A stretch of 64,000 nucleotides of DNA from Capnocytophaga granulosa ATCC 51502 (GCF_000411115.1 NZ_KE150253.1:372001-436000), one strand, 5' to 3'. Counted from the stretch's first letter, positions 43,461-53,177 are shown. Translations and numbers: made by a program. Notes: generated by a model not told the origin, from the letters alone.

Positions 43461-44576
43461 ATGTATAAATCACTATTTTTTGTAGCTTTTCTAGGGCTTG
43501 TGGTAGCCTGCGAAAAATCAGGAGATAACAAAGGCTCCACTACACAGACACCTACTCCTCCAGTTGTGCCCCCCTCTCCGCCCGTGGTTCCTCCGCCTGC
43601 TCCCACTCAAAAGCCAGCGGCTTACGATTGGGATTTCTACTTGGAACCCTCTCGCCTTAGTGTGGTAAAGAACGAACGCAATGCGGAACTTAAAAAGCTC
43701 TATTACCAAGTATATGGTACGCCTTGTGGAGGTTGGTATGATGGAGTTAGCCCTACCAAAGAGAAGAATGAAGGCTGGCTGAAAAACTTTGTAGAGGGGG
43801 CGGAAAAGGCACAAAAGACGCCTATTGTAGTGCTTTATGGGATTCCTAATCGTGATTGTGGCTCTTTCTCTAAGGGAGGACACCCTACCGCGGCCTCCTA
43901 TAAGGTATGGATAGATAGGGTGAGCGCAATCATTGGGCAACGCCGTGCAGTGGTGATTGTAGAGCCTGATGCTATTAATTATTGCGGACATAAAAAGGGT
44001 ACTCAGGCCTATAACGAACGAGCTGAAATGCTCTCCTATGTGGGGCAAACCTTACAGAAAAACAATCCCAATGTAGTTACCTATATCCATGCAGGCAATG
44101 CAGTACTGACGACAAATCACCCCGAAGCGATCGCCCAAGCGATTATAGACGGAGGCTTACAATATATGCGTGGTTTTGCTCTAAATGTATCAGGGTTGGG
44201 AGGAACGCTTGAGGAACAGGAAGGAGCGGAGAAGTTTGTCGCTTACTTGGCAGGCAAAGGATTTAAGGACATGCATTATGTGATAGATACAGGGCGCAGT
44301 GGCATTAACCGACCTAAGCACCAGAATGCAAATGCACCCTATAACTCTTGTAACAACTTCAATGCCGCTTTGGGGCCACGCAGTACTACCCGAACTACAG
44401 GCGCTCATGCCGATGCCTATCTGTGGATCAATGGAGGCGGCGGCTCTGATGGGGAATGCCATATGGGGGCACCTGCAGCAGGACAACCTTATCCTGAATA
44501 TACAAAGCACTTGGTTGAAAATGCTATAAGAGTAGGGAGTATAGAGATCTTGGAAGTACCAGAGTCTCTTAAGTAA
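43461..44576 (+). CDS. glycoside hydrolase family 6 lipoprotein (cellulase-type)
   Basis: This 371-residue lipoprotein has a signal ending LGLVVAC, then EKSGDNKG and a Thr/Pro linker (TPTPPVVPPSPP...) to residue ~53. The catalytic domain carries the GH6 signatures: VVLYGIPNRDCGSFSKGG (the GH6 Asp region), VVIVEPDAI, IHAGNAVL, VIDTGRSGIN and DAYLWINGGGGSDGEC near the end. GH6 enzymes invert beta-1,4-glucan bonds from the non-reducing end or internally. In Bacteroidota GH6 is uncommon, so lateral acquisition is plausible. The Lys and Asp near the Cys could suit a surface-export signal. Confidence 0.9.
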   Translation: MYKSLFFVAFLGLVVACEKSGDNKGSTTQTPTPPVVPPSPPVVPPPAPTQKPAAYDWDFYLEPSRLSVVKNERNAELKKLYYQVYGTPCGGWYDGVSPTKEKNEGWLKNFVEGAEKAQKTPIVVLYGIPNRDCGSFSKGGHPTAASYKVWIDRVSAIIGQRRAVVIVEPDAINYCGHKKGTQAYNERAEMLSYVGQTLQKNNPNVVTYIHAGNAVLTTNHPEAIAQAIIDGGLQYMRGFALNVSGLGGTLEEQEGAEKFVAYLAGKGFKDMHYVIDTGRSGINRPKHQNANAPYNSCNNFNAALGPRSTTRTTGAHADAYLWINGGGGSDGECHMGAPAAGQPYPEYTKHLVENAIRVGSIEILEVPESLK

Positions 44577-44612
44577 ATCTATTAGGATATAATAATCATT
44601 TATCACACACAG

Positions 44613-44924
44613 ATGAGCTGTAAGTTACTTAAGGATTTTAGGCTATTTTACCTTATGGGCGTGCTATTGTCCGTATTGATTGTCTTTTTCATAGGATTTT
44701 TTCTTTATGGCGAAGAGGAACTTACTCGTGCTCCTATGCGTTTTCCTATAGTATGGGGTATTTGCTATGCTTATCAAGAGTTATTTTACCTTGTACAAAG
44801 ATATATGTCATCTTTTTATATCAGTGCAGCTCTTTCTATAGCATTGTTATCGCTTCCTATAGGTGTTTTATTGGCAATATCTATTAATTTTATTTTGTGT
44901 AAGATTAGTTTGGAGAAAAAATAA
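44613..44924 (+). CDS. small hypothetical membrane protein
   Basis: This 103-residue protein has two strong hydrophobic stretches (about 12-32 and 71-95) and a short loop (YGEEELTRAPMRFPIVWG). It has no recognised family. It lies 36 bases after the GH6 gene and is followed at once by a terminator, so it may end that transcript. Confidence 0.6.
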   Translation: MSCKLLKDFRLFYLMGVLLSVLIVFFIGFFLYGEEELTRAPMRFPIVWGICYAYQELFYLVQRYMSSFYISAALSIALLSLPIGVLLAISINFILCKISLEKK

Positions 44925-44958
44925 AACTATCTTGAGGTTAAGTCAAGATAGTTTTTTT
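44924..44958 (+). terminator. rho-independent terminator
   Basis: AAACTATCTTGA at 44924-44935 and TCAAGATAGTTT at 44943-44954 form a 12-bp stem with a 7-base loop, followed by T residues. Confidence 0.85.
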
Positions 44959-44963
44959 AAAAG

Positions 44964-45035
44964 TGGTCTCACCAAGAATCGAACTTGGATCAAAAGTTTA
45001 GGAAACTTCTATTCTATCCGTTGAACTATGAGACC
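44964..45035 (-). tRNA. tRNA-Arg (anticodon CCT)
   Basis: On the minus strand GGTCTCA pairs with TGAGACC (discriminator A); D arm AGTTCAACGGATAGAAT; anticodon loop TTCCTAA (CCT, reads AGG); T arm CAAGTTCGATTCTTG. Confidence 0.93.
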
Positions 45036-45052
45036 CCTCAATTATGAGGTTG

Positions 45053-45060
45053 CAAAGATA
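45053..45060 (-). promoter_or_regulatory. -7 box of tRNA-Arg
   Basis: The minus strand reads TATCTTTG, 17 bases before the tRNA 5' end. Confidence 0.6.
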
Positions 45061-45061
45061 C

Positions 45062-45124
45062 GAAAAACAATTGTTAATTGTTAATTGTCAATTGTTAATT
45101 GTTAATGATTGATTGTTAATTGTT
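45062..45124. repeat. TTAATTG heptamer array
   Basis: About eight near-perfect units of TTGTTAA and TTGTCAA stand in a row between tRNA-Arg and the Ca2+-ATPase gene; every unit contains self-complementary parts. Confidence 0.7.
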
Positions 45125-45160
45125 TAGAGGGTAGTTATTAGTGGTTAGACTGACTACAGA

Positions 45161-47887
45161 CTACTGCCTCTTGCCTACGGCTCTGCGGATTTCTCCTATC
45201 CATAGTACCACACTAGTTGCTGCAATGATGATTGCCCAATCTACTAATTTGAGAGGAGTAACGCTAAACATCTCTCCCCCAAAAGAGGTGATGAAAATCT
45301 GACCTAAGATAATGGCCACGGCTATCATCAAGAAGCCTTGGCACTTGCCTATGTTATGGAAAGCACTCTTGCCAGTACGGTAAGCCTTGGCATTGAACAT
45401 ATTCCAGAACTGTAACAGTACGAAAATGGAGAAGAACAACGAAAGTTCATAAGGGGATAGGCTTCCCTTGGGTGCTCCAAAATGGAAGAAATGACTGAAG
45501 TAATCCCCTAAAGAGAATTGTGCAAGGGTGGTAATATCTTCATTCTTAAAGTATTGGATAAATCCAAAGAGCAAGAGTACAAAGAACCCTCCTACCCCAA
45601 AAATTCCTTTGGCCATAGGGCGGCTAATTATATTTGCCTTGCGTGGACGTGGCTTGTCATGCATTACGCTATGGCTCGGTGGCAAGGAAGCCAAGGCCAA
45701 GGCAGCAAAAGTATCCATGATAAGATTCACCCATAGCATTTGAGTGACGGTCAAGGGTGATTCTACCCCTAAGAAAGCCCCAATAAGCACAATGATACAA
45801 GCGGCTACGTTGATCGTCATCTGGAAGAGGATAAAGCGCTGAATGTTCAGGTAGAGCGAACGCCCCCACATAACCGCCTTTCCGATACTACTGAAGGAGT
45901 TGTCCAAGATGGTAATATCGCTGGCTTCTTTGGCTACGGAGGTACCATCACCCATGGAAAGGCCTACCTGAGCAGCCTTAAGCGCAGGGGCATCGTTGGT
46001 ACCATCGCCTGTTACAGCTACTACTTCGCCCTTCTGCTGGAGCAGATTCACCAAACGAGCCTTGTCCAGCGGACGTGCACGAGAAATTACCCTAAGGTCA
46101 CCTACACGCTCCAAGAGGTCGGCATCGCTCATAGCGGCAAACTCAACCCCAGTGATATGGTTACGGTCGGTACAGCTCTCGTCCCACAGACGTATCTGTC
46201 GGGCAATCTCCTTGGCAGTACCAGGGGTGTCACCTGTTACAATCTTCACCTGAATACCCGCCTGCATACATTCCTCAATAGCCGCAGGCACATCAGGGCG
46301 AACAGGGTCAGAAATGGCAGTAATACCGATGAACTGTAGGTCTTTGACTACCAATTTACCATTTTCAGAGATAATAGCTTTAGGATCGTCTATTTCCTTG
46401 TAAGCAAAGCCAATGGTACGCATGGCTTGGTTTTGGTATTGGAGTAGCTTCGCCTCAAAATCGGCTTGGGAGATAGCGGAATTTAGTTTTCCACTAGACT
46501 GACAGAAAGTCATTACAATCTCAGGTGCTCCTTTTACGTATAGGATATTCTTTTTCAAGTTAGGCGAATAGATAAGGGTCGCCATATATTTGCGTTCGGT
46601 GGAGAAGGTAAGTTGTTGTAATACTTCACTTTGCTCACGTATAGGCAGGTAATTGGTACCCTTGCTATAGAGCCAGAGCAGGAGCGCCCCTTCGGTAGGG
46701 TTGCCCAACACACTCGGTTTGTCCTTATCGGAGAAGTCAAGGTAAGCAGTGGAGTTGACCGACATAGATTCAGCAATGAGTCGGTCGGCTAAGGAACTAT
46801 CTGCCAACTGGTTAAAGTACGTCTCGTAGATAGTCATTTGGTTTTGGGTAAGCGTACCTGTTTTGTCAGTACAAATCACCGTGGTAGCCCCCATGGTCTC
46901 ACAAGCATGCATCTTGCGTACGAGGTTGTTGGTAGCCATCATACTACGCATACTATAGGCCAAGCTTAGGGTGACACTCATAGGCAGCCCTTCAGGAACG
47001 GCTACCACTACCACTGTAATGGCAATCATTACTGTATTAAGCAGATAACCCCCGAAAGATACCCAGTCAAGATTGTCTAAGTTTTGGGTCGGATCGGCAA
47101 AATAAACAATCAATCGCCCAACAATCACAAGGGCAGCAATCCCATAGCTTACTTTGGTAATCAGGTCGGCCAGATTGTCTAACTGCTCATTGAGAGGGGT
47201 CTTTACAGAATCATCAATCTGTACGCCCTCAAACACTTTGCCGTATTCGGTAGCATCCCCCACTTTCTTTACCTCAAAGATACCATGTCCGTCGGCCACG
47301 GAAGTGCCTCGGCATACATAGTTGGTAGGGTAGGTAGCTTCCGCCTCGAAGTCCTCAGGGTTGGTACTCTTGTGGACGAGGGGTTCTCCTGTAAGGGTGG
47401 ATTCGTTCAGGTGTAGGGATACCGCCTCAAGCAACTCCCCGTCGGCAGGCACTTCCTCACCTGTCTCAATAATCACAATATCCCCTACGACAATATCCTT
47501 CTTTAGCACTTGGGTAATACGCTCATTGCGAATGACCTTGTAGTAAATATCGTCATTGACCTGATTGAGAATTTCAAATTGTTTGTTAGCTTTTTGCTCA
47601 AAGTAGAAGGCGACACCAGTGGCCAAGAGGATTGCAAAGAGGATACCCACAGGTTCCAAGAAAGCGTGGATACCAGTATCATGTACCGTATATTCGTAGA
47701 AAGAAACGCCAAAAGAAAAGACCAAAGCTACCAATAAGATGATGATGATAGGGTCGGTAAATTTTTCTAAGAACTGTTTCCAGAGTGGTTCGCCCTCCAC
47801 AGCAGTGAAGGTGTTTTCGCCATATTTTTGGCGACTTTCAACAACTTGGGCATCAGTAAGCCCTTTGTAGTGATGTTTTTCAGACAT
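45161..47887 (-). CDS. calcium-translocating P-type ATPase (PMCA type)
   Basis: About 908 residues of a P2B-like calcium pump with an N-terminal cation-ATPase domain (GLTDAQVVESRQKYG), ten membrane segments, the TGE loop (STLTGEP), the phosphorylated Asp in CDKTGTLTQNQM (about residue 341) and the hinge TGDGTNDAPALK. VVVAVPEGLPM in M4 fits calcium transport. It should export Ca2+ from the cytoplasm. I start at MSEKHHYK (47887) rather than three codons earlier, since a -7 box lies at 47907. It has its own promoter next to the Ter operon. Confidence 0.93.
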   Translation of the reverse strand: MSEKHHYKGLTDAQVVESRQKYGENTFTAVEGEPLWKQFLEKFTDPIIIILLVALVFSFGVSFYEYTVHDTGIHAFLEPVGILFAILLATGVAFYFEQKANKQFEILNQVNDDIYYKVIRNERITQVLKKDIVVGDIVIIETGEEVPADGELLEAVSLHLNESTLTGEPLVHKSTNPEDFEAEATYPTNYVCRGTSVADGHGIFEVKKVGDATEYGKVFEGVQIDDSVKTPLNEQLDNLADLITKVSYGIAALVIVGRLIVYFADPTQNLDNLDWVSFGGYLLNTVMIAITVVVVAVPEGLPMSVTLSLAYSMRSMMATNNLVRKMHACETMGATTVICTDKTGTLTQNQMTIYETYFNQLADSSLADRLIAESMSVNSTAYLDFSDKDKPSVLGNPTEGALLLWLYSKGTNYLPIREQSEVLQQLTFSTERKYMATLIYSPNLKKNILYVKGAPEIVMTFCQSSGKLNSAISQADFEAKLLQYQNQAMRTIGFAYKEIDDPKAIISENGKLVVKDLQFIGITAISDPVRPDVPAAIEECMQAGIQVKIVTGDTPGTAKEIARQIRLWDESCTDRNHITGVEFAAMSDADLLERVGDLRVISRARPLDKARLVNLLQQKGEVVAVTGDGTNDAPALKAAQVGLSMGDGTSVAKEASDITILDNSFSSIGKAVMWGRSLYLNIQRFILFQMTINVAACIIVLIGAFLGVESPLTVTQMLWVNLIMDTFAALALASLPPSHSVMHDKPRPRKANIISRPMAKGIFGVGGFFVLLLFGFIQYFKNEDITTLAQFSLGDYFSHFFHFGAPKGSLSPYELSLFFSIFVLLQFWNMFNAKAYRTGKSAFHNIGKCQGFLMIAVAIILGQIFITSFGGEMFSVTPLKLVDWAIIIAATSVVLWIGEIRRAVGKRQ

Positions 47888-47906
47888 AGTATTCATTTTG
47901 AGAGTG

Positions 47907-47914
47907 CAAAGTTA
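47907..47914 (-). promoter_or_regulatory. -7 box of the Ca2+-ATPase gene
   Basis: The minus strand reads TAACTTTG, 20 bases before the chosen ATG. Confidence 0.6.
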
Positions 47915-47937
47915 TATCTTTTTAGTGATAAAAAAAA

Positions 47938-49446
47938 TTAATTCAAAAGTGTGATATATAATAATCGGCTACCTTCTTCGTCATTAAGCATAATTTTCTT
48001 TTCGTGGGTTAGCTCAACCATAGTGTTTATGGGAATTTCTTTGTTAAGAGAGACATCTTTCATATTCTTTAGTGATAGATTGACAAGGACCCATTTATTC
48101 TGATGAATGGTAAAATATCCTACAGGCTTCTTATCTTCAGCAGTAAGGTTTTCATTTCTTAATACTTTTCGAGACACATGCCATTTGAAGAGATACTGAT
48201 TATGATATATCATAATTCTATGGTTTTCAGGTTTCCAAATATTTTTACCTGAATTATAATATAGATCTGCAATAGGCAGGCTTCCCTTATGAGGTGTTCC
48301 ACAAAAAGGGCATTTAGGGCGCGTTGTGTTATCAAATACATACCATTTTTCACTACAATTAGGATTATTGCAAGGTTGTATTAAATCAACGGTTTTCAAA
48401 AGGGCTGTTTCCCATTCGTTAGCAATAGGGCGGAGCATAGGATTATGTAGTCCATCAACGAAAGCTCTTTTGAAAAGATCTGCTAGGTAGGGACCTGCTA
48501 TAGTGTAGGGGAGCTTAGCTGGATCACCCCAAAAAATATCCCACTTACGGAGTTGCTCAGGTTTTACTCTATTAATAGGATTGTTAGGATCCTCAATAAA
48601 GACTGCTTTTTCACCCATAGATAAGCGGTCATCTTTGAGAGGATCTAAATCCCAAACTTTACTACCTTTGAGAGGATGTCTCCTAAATAAATACATGTAT
48701 ATTAGTACGGCTAAGGCGTGTAAATCAGTCCTTTGATTAGGGAGATTTTTATTCTTATCCTTGAAATCCAAGTGCATTGTTTTGAGTACTTCAGGAGCGA
48801 TGAAATCAGGGGTTCCATACACTTCTGGAGGGAAAAGTCCGGGGACTACTAGACCATCTAAATCAATAATATTAGCAGATTTAGTGACAGGGTCTATTAA
48901 TATATTGTTGTAAGATAGATCAGAATGAGCGAGACCCATCTGGTGCATTTTTTTTACACCTCTACATATATTGATAGCTATTTGGAAATAACTTAGCCAG
49001 TCTCCTAGCTCAGATTTGTCTAAGCAAAGAGGGTATTTAGTATTGCGAAAGGAAGGAGTAGTGTACCATTTTCCTTTTTTTTCCTCACCTTTCAGTCCAT
49101 CATCGGAAGCGCGTCCTTTTGTAAAGAAAAATTTTTTATCATAAATGGGAACTATGACCCCTATTTTACCATCCTTTTCGACGGCATCGTAAGGCCAACG
49201 AAAAATATCATTAAGAAAATAGTCCGGAGCGTTCCCTTTTTTTATATTTTCTAGATATAGGAACACAATACGTTTGATACGTTCCTTCTGATTAAAATCT
49301 AAAGGGTCTCTAAAGAAAGCAACAACATACTTACGATCAGGAGAAAAATATACATCTTTGACACCGCCCTGCTTGGGATTACCATCATCTATGTATTCGT
49401 AACTTTTTGAATTATCTATAGTAGAATATACTTTTATGGTCTTCAT
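47938..49446 (-). CDS. Ter-associated Ser/Thr protein kinase with zinc ribbon
   Basis: This 502-residue protein has a kinase domain of about 320 residues: the catalytic loop HSDLSYNNIL (His174, Asp176, Asn180), DLDG in place of DFG (195-198) and GTPDFIAPEV. A CxxxxC...CxxC zinc ribbon follows (Cys359, 364, 379, 382) and then a ~100-residue C-terminal domain (WHVSRKVLRNENL..., possibly FHA-like). Kinases with this ribbon form, with TerY and PP2C, the TerY-P triad of the Ter system; this kinase and the phosphatase would set the phosphorylation of TerY/TerD partners. It is the last gene of the operon, 3 bases after the phosphatase. Confidence 0.85.
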   Translation of the reverse strand: MKTIKVYSTIDNSKSYEYIDDGNPKQGGVKDVYFSPDRKYVVAFFRDPLDFNQKERIKRIVFLYLENIKKGNAPDYFLNDIFRWPYDAVEKDGKIGVIVPIYDKKFFFTKGRASDDGLKGEEKKGKWYTTPSFRNTKYPLCLDKSELGDWLSYFQIAINICRGVKKMHQMGLAHSDLSYNNILIDPVTKSANIIDLDGLVVPGLFPPEVYGTPDFIAPEVLKTMHLDFKDKNKNLPNQRTDLHALAVLIYMYLFRRHPLKGSKVWDLDPLKDDRLSMGEKAVFIEDPNNPINRVKPEQLRKWDIFWGDPAKLPYTIAGPYLADLFKRAFVDGLHNPMLRPIANEWETALLKTVDLIQPCNNPNCSEKWYVFDNTTRPKCPFCGTPHKGSLPIADLYYNSGKNIWKPENHRIMIYHNQYLFKWHVSRKVLRNENLTAEDKKPVGYFTIHQNKWVLVNLSLKNMKDVSLNKEIPINTMVELTHEKKIMLNDEEGSRLLYITLLN

Positions 49447-49448
49447 AC

Positions 49449-50831
49449 TTAATAAATTATAGCTAAAGTTCTATCATCTGAATTTCCTTTGCTCCAAAAA
49501 TCTAACCAATGGAGCAATTGTTCGGCTATATTCTCATCATTTAGGAAATCAACTTTTGTACAATCTTCATTTTGCCCATTCAGATCACTTAAAAAATCTT
49601 TCCATTTATCCATTCGTGTGAGATTATTTTCAACAATGAATTTAGGATCATAGATACCATCAGTCATTAAAAATAGTTTTGAAAAGTCTTCAAACTTAAA
49701 TAAGCCAAATCTTTTTCCTATGGGTATACTAGTCTCATTAGAATATATCTCAGGCATAGTAACAAAGCGAGTTCCTCCCCCAAATTCTCCAATATCTAGT
49801 ATATTTAATAGTTCTACTTTATTTTCATCTTTATCAAGAATACAGATAGGACAATCTCCGACTCCGAAAGTCAGGAGAACATATCCGAAGGGGAATTTTT
49901 TGGACAAAGCAAATATGAGGGTGGTATTTAGATCTTTAATTGTAATATTTTCGTTCTCAGAGATTTCTTTTAGGTGTTTGTACAATAGGTCTTTAACTTT
50001 AGGATAGATAGTGTTTATAAGATCATTTTTACATTTCAATAATTCTTCTTGTGTAAGTTCTTCGGAGAAGTATTTTATAACAAGTTTATCAATAGAGGAT
50101 ATAAAAATTTCATCATTGAAGCTATTACAAATATACTTAGTAGCCTCTTCAGAACCTTTCCTAGCAAACTTAGCAGAGCCTGCACCATCTGCAACGGCTA
50201 TAGTCTCCCATTCATTAGGGAGTTTTATAGTGTAGAAATCATCATCTCGAGAGCTTCCTTGGTGAGCATGAGAACGTCCTCTTTTAGAAGCGATGACAAT
50301 TTTCTTATCTAGGAAAGTTCCTGAATAGGAAACTTCATCTTCTTTATAGAAAAGAGAATCTTTAGGGAAAGGCATATTTTGCCATAAATCCTTAGGATCA
50401 GCATTGATTATAAAAGGGATAGTCTTTCTGTATATTGTTTTAGTATCATCAGTTGTACAATAAAAATAGATATTTAATTGAGTAGTTGCAGCAACTAAAG
50501 GTTTTCCAGTAATAGTATTGCTTTGGTCATCAAAAGATAAATTAAAGACCTCAATATTATCTATTTTTGTGATTTTTATATTGGGAAATTCTTGTAAATC
50601 AAAGGTAAAAGAATAATCTTTTTTAGCATTAGCATTTGTTATAGGAAAATGCTTTTCCTGAAAAGATTCTATTTCATAGTTTATATTATATTTTTCTTTT
50701 ACTTGTTCACTAAAAAGGTCAAAACTATCCTTGATCTTTTCTGAATTTGTGAGTATGGAAAGTACTTTATCAAAGATCTTACCATGTTTCTCATTTTCTT
50801 TTTTTAACATTATTTTTATGATTTCTTCCAT
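49449..50831 (-). CDS. PP2C family Ser/Thr phosphatase of the Ter operon
   Basis: The ~180-residue N-terminal part is of no recognised family (beta-rich, possibly immunoglobulin-like). The PP2C domain follows with the metal-binding SSRDDDFYT and AVADGAGSAKFARKG (Asp215, Gly216), GVGDCPICIL, and LMTDGIYDPK. The Mn/Mg-dependent phosphatase should reverse the operon's kinase. Its start overlaps the TerY-like stop by one base, and the kinase follows 3 bases after its end, so the three are translationally coupled. Cytoplasmic. Confidence 0.85.
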   Translation of the reverse strand: MEEIIKIMLKKENEKHGKIFDKVLSILTNSEKIKDSFDLFSEQVKEKYNINYEIESFQEKHFPITNANAKKDYSFTFDLQEFPNIKITKIDNIEVFNLSFDDQSNTITGKPLVAATTQLNIYFYCTTDDTKTIYRKTIPFIINADPKDLWQNMPFPKDSLFYKEDEVSYSGTFLDKKIVIASKRGRSHAHQGSSRDDDFYTIKLPNEWETIAVADGAGSAKFARKGSEEATKYICNSFNDEIFISSIDKLVIKYFSEELTQEELLKCKNDLINTIYPKVKDLLYKHLKEISENENITIKDLNTTLIFALSKKFPFGYVLLTFGVGDCPICILDKDENKVELLNILDIGEFGGGTRFVTMPEIYSNETSIPIGKRFGLFKFEDFSKLFLMTDGIYDPKFIVENNLTRMDKWKDFLSDLNGQNEDCTKVDFLNDENIAEQLLHWLDFWSKGNSDDRTLAIIY

Positions 50832-51874
50832 TATCCTAAAGTTCGATTAATATTAAAATCTTCGTCTGTTGCTCCATAATAAGCTGTAGTATTACACCAA
50901 GGACAAGTATTTTCACCTTCTCCAGATATACAATGTACTCCTCCACAAGAACAAGTAGCTAATGCGTAATTATTTCCACAACAAGGACAAGATGGATTTC
51001 CTATAAGTGCTTCAGCTGATATTTTTAAATTATAATTAGTTCTCTCTGAGAATTCTTTATAAGTTTTTTCATCTATCTTATAAGTGCCTTCTATGGTATA
51101 TATAATCGTTTTCATACCATGAAAAACAGAATTTTTTAAATTTTTTTTGAACTTGATAAGATATAGTTTGTCTGTATTAGTGCATTTTCCACATACAACG
51201 ACAAAATTTTCATCGGGTATCTCATGTTTTTTATTTAAATCTATAGTTTCTATAGTATCATCAACTGTTTTAATAATATTAATTCCCTCTCTGTTTGTAT
51301 GGTTTATTTGTTCACTAGTTGTTTTTATAGATGTTGATATCCATTTAAAAAATTCTTTATATGAATTGGAGTCCGAATTATTAAATTGAAGTACATTTTC
51401 GGAAAGTTGTCCCATGAGATTATAATTTGTATTATTACCTATGGAGATGATAATCAAATTATTATTCTTTCGATAATGATCATTCCAACGCTTGAAAGCA
51501 TTAGAAGTATCATCTGTAGGAACTCCATCTGTAAGAAGGAATATAAGAGGTTTCCAATCCCCTTTACGCTCTAGAGTTGTTTTAGTAACCTCTTTATCAA
51601 TAGTATTCATAAGTGTATCTAATCCTTTTGATAAAGAAGTACCACTTCCGATAGGTATTTTAGGAGGATAGAACGAGATGATATCTTGTAAGGGAGTAAT
51701 TACTTTACTTTTACCAGCAAAACCAATAATTGAAATCCAAACAGTCTCTAAAGCAAAAGGGTCTGTTTTGAGTTCTTTGATAATAGTTCCTATACCTACT
51801 TCTATCTGTTCAATAGGTTCCCCAATCATTGACTCAGAAACGTCTATTAAGAAATAAACAGGTAATCGTCTCAT
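50831..51874 (-). CDS. terY: TerY-like vWA protein with C-terminal zinc-binding domain
   Basis: This 347-residue protein has a vWA domain at 1-~195 with a complete MIDAS metal site (FLIDVSESM and the LLTDGVPTDD strand). After a linker, the last ~60 residues hold CPCCGNNYALATCSCGG ... CPWC, a cysteine-rich ribbon as found in TerY proteins. It should bind TerD proteins or other partners through the vWA. It is longer than the two vWA genes upstream, which lack the ribbon. Confidence 0.87.
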   Translation of the reverse strand: MRRLPVYFLIDVSESMIGEPIEQIEVGIGTIIKELKTDPFALETVWISIIGFAGKSKVITPLQDIISFYPPKIPIGSGTSLSKGLDTLMNTIDKEVTKTTLERKGDWKPLIFLLTDGVPTDDTSNAFKRWNDHYRKNNNLIIISIGNNTNYNLMGQLSENVLQFNNSDSNSYKEFFKWISTSIKTTSEQINHTNREGINIIKTVDDTIETIDLNKKHEIPDENFVVVCGKCTNTDKLYLIKFKKNLKNSVFHGMKTIIYTIEGTYKIDEKTYKEFSERTNYNLKISAEALIGNPSCPCCGNNYALATCSCGGVHCISGEGENTCPWCNTTAYYGATDEDFNINRTLG

Positions 51875-51886
51875 GTTTTTGGATTT

Positions 51887-52525
51887 TTAAACAATTAGAT
51901 TTAATTCGGGGGGAGGTGGAGGCAGCGGCATAGCTTGTCCTGTTCCTTGAGATTTTCCTCCCATTTCAATAGAAGAGCTAACCCATTTAAAAAAAGAGGT
52001 AAGCATATTGGCATCAGTAGTATCCAATTTTACTACATCATTAGTAAGTTCTTGTAAATAAGATATCTCTGCTTTAGGGCCGGCAGCACAACCTACTATG
52101 ACGCCAAAATCTAAAGCCTTTACCTTAGGGATATATTCTCTATATTTTTGAATATCAGAAGGTTTCCCGTCGGTAAATATAAATAGTAATGGTTTCCAGT
52201 CTCCTTTTTGATTAGTAGAACCTTTGACAAGTTCTTTGTTAACTAATTCACAAAGCATTTTCAAAGCTTCTCCTGTATGAGTGGGGCCACTTTCAGGACA
52301 TATGATCTCTATAGGTTGAAAAGAGGCTAAATCAACTAAAGGGATTAGGTTATGTACTTCTCTATCAAAAGTAATGACACTTATGTATAGGGAATCCATG
52401 GCCTGAGGGTCAGTTCTAAGCATGTTGATGAGCCCATAAAAGCCGTTATTTAAGGCTTGTATAGGCTCACCACTCATTGAACCAGATGTGTCTAGTAAGA
52501 AGTATGCTAATAATCGTCTATTCAT
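51887..52525 (-). CDS. terY: TerY-like vWA protein
   Basis: This 212-residue vWA protein carries DTSGSMSGEPI (MIDAS) and FIFTDGKPSD. It ends in a Pro-rich tail (PLPPPPPELNLIV) shared in type with the next vWA protein, perhaps a docking peptide for a partner. It is part of a three-gene vWA series by local duplication; spacing of 12 bases or less makes it one operon. Confidence 0.88.
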   Translation of the reverse strand: MNRRLLAYFLLDTSGSMSGEPIQALNNGFYGLINMLRTDPQAMDSLYISVITFDREVHNLIPLVDLASFQPIEIICPESGPTHTGEALKMLCELVNKELVKGSTNQKGDWKPLLFIFTDGKPSDIQKYREYIPKVKALDFGVIVGCAAGPKAEISYLQELTNDVVKLDTTDANMLTSFFKWVSSSIEMGGKSQGTGQAMPLPPPPPELNLIV

Positions 52526-52528
52526 TGG

Positions 52529-53167
52529 TTAAGCAATAATGACTAGTTCACTTGGTGGAGGTGGTAATTGGTCTTTTTTAGTAAGGTCTATGCCAGTTTC
52601 TTCTACTTTAGTGGAAGAGGTAGCAATAGAAGCAGATACCCATTGGAAGAATTTGGCAATACTCTCAGCATCTGTATTATTAAGACGTACAACGGAGTCA
52701 GATATTTGTTTTAAGACTTGATCATCAGCTCCATTTCCTGCGGCACAACCTACCACTAGTCCTTTGTTTACTGATTTTAGTTTATTTAAACCAGATTGCC
52801 AATCATCGGTAGGGACTCCATCAGTCATGATAAAGACAATGGGTTTCCAATCTCCTTTTTGTTCAAGAGTAGTCCTAGTTACTTCATTTTCAAGCTTGTC
52901 TGCTAATAGATTAAGTGCTGCCCCTAAGGACGTCATACCACTAGCCTTTATATCAACCATTTGAAAGGATGCTAAATCAGTAAGTGGTATAATCTGTTGA
53001 GCATCAGAATCAAAAGTAATAATACTTACAAAAGCTGTCTCAATAGCTTGTGGATTTTGGCGTAATGAATGGATCATCATATGTACTCCATTTTTTACAG
53101 CTTCAATAGGTTCACCAGACATGGAGCCTGATGTATCTAACAATAAATAAACAGGTAATCGTCTCAT
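52529..53167 (-). CDS. terY: TerY-like vWA protein
   Basis: This 212-residue protein is similar to the previous one: DTSGSMSGEPIEAVKNG with complete MIDAS, VFIMTDGVPTDDWQ, and the C-terminal DQLPPPPSELVIIA tail. Such vWA proteins pair with TerD proteins in Ter clusters. It lies 3 bases before the next vWA gene and 10 bases after the TerD-like gene. Confidence 0.88.
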   Translation of the reverse strand: MRRLPVYLLLDTSGSMSGEPIEAVKNGVHMMIHSLRQNPQAIETAFVSIITFDSDAQQIIPLTDLASFQMVDIKASGMTSLGAALNLLADKLENEVTRTTLEQKGDWKPIVFIMTDGVPTDDWQSGLNKLKSVNKGLVVGCAAGNGADDQVLKQISDSVVRLNNTDAESIAKFFQWVSASIATSSTKVEETGIDLTKKDQLPPPPSELVIIA

Positions 53168-53177
53168 TTTTATAAAT

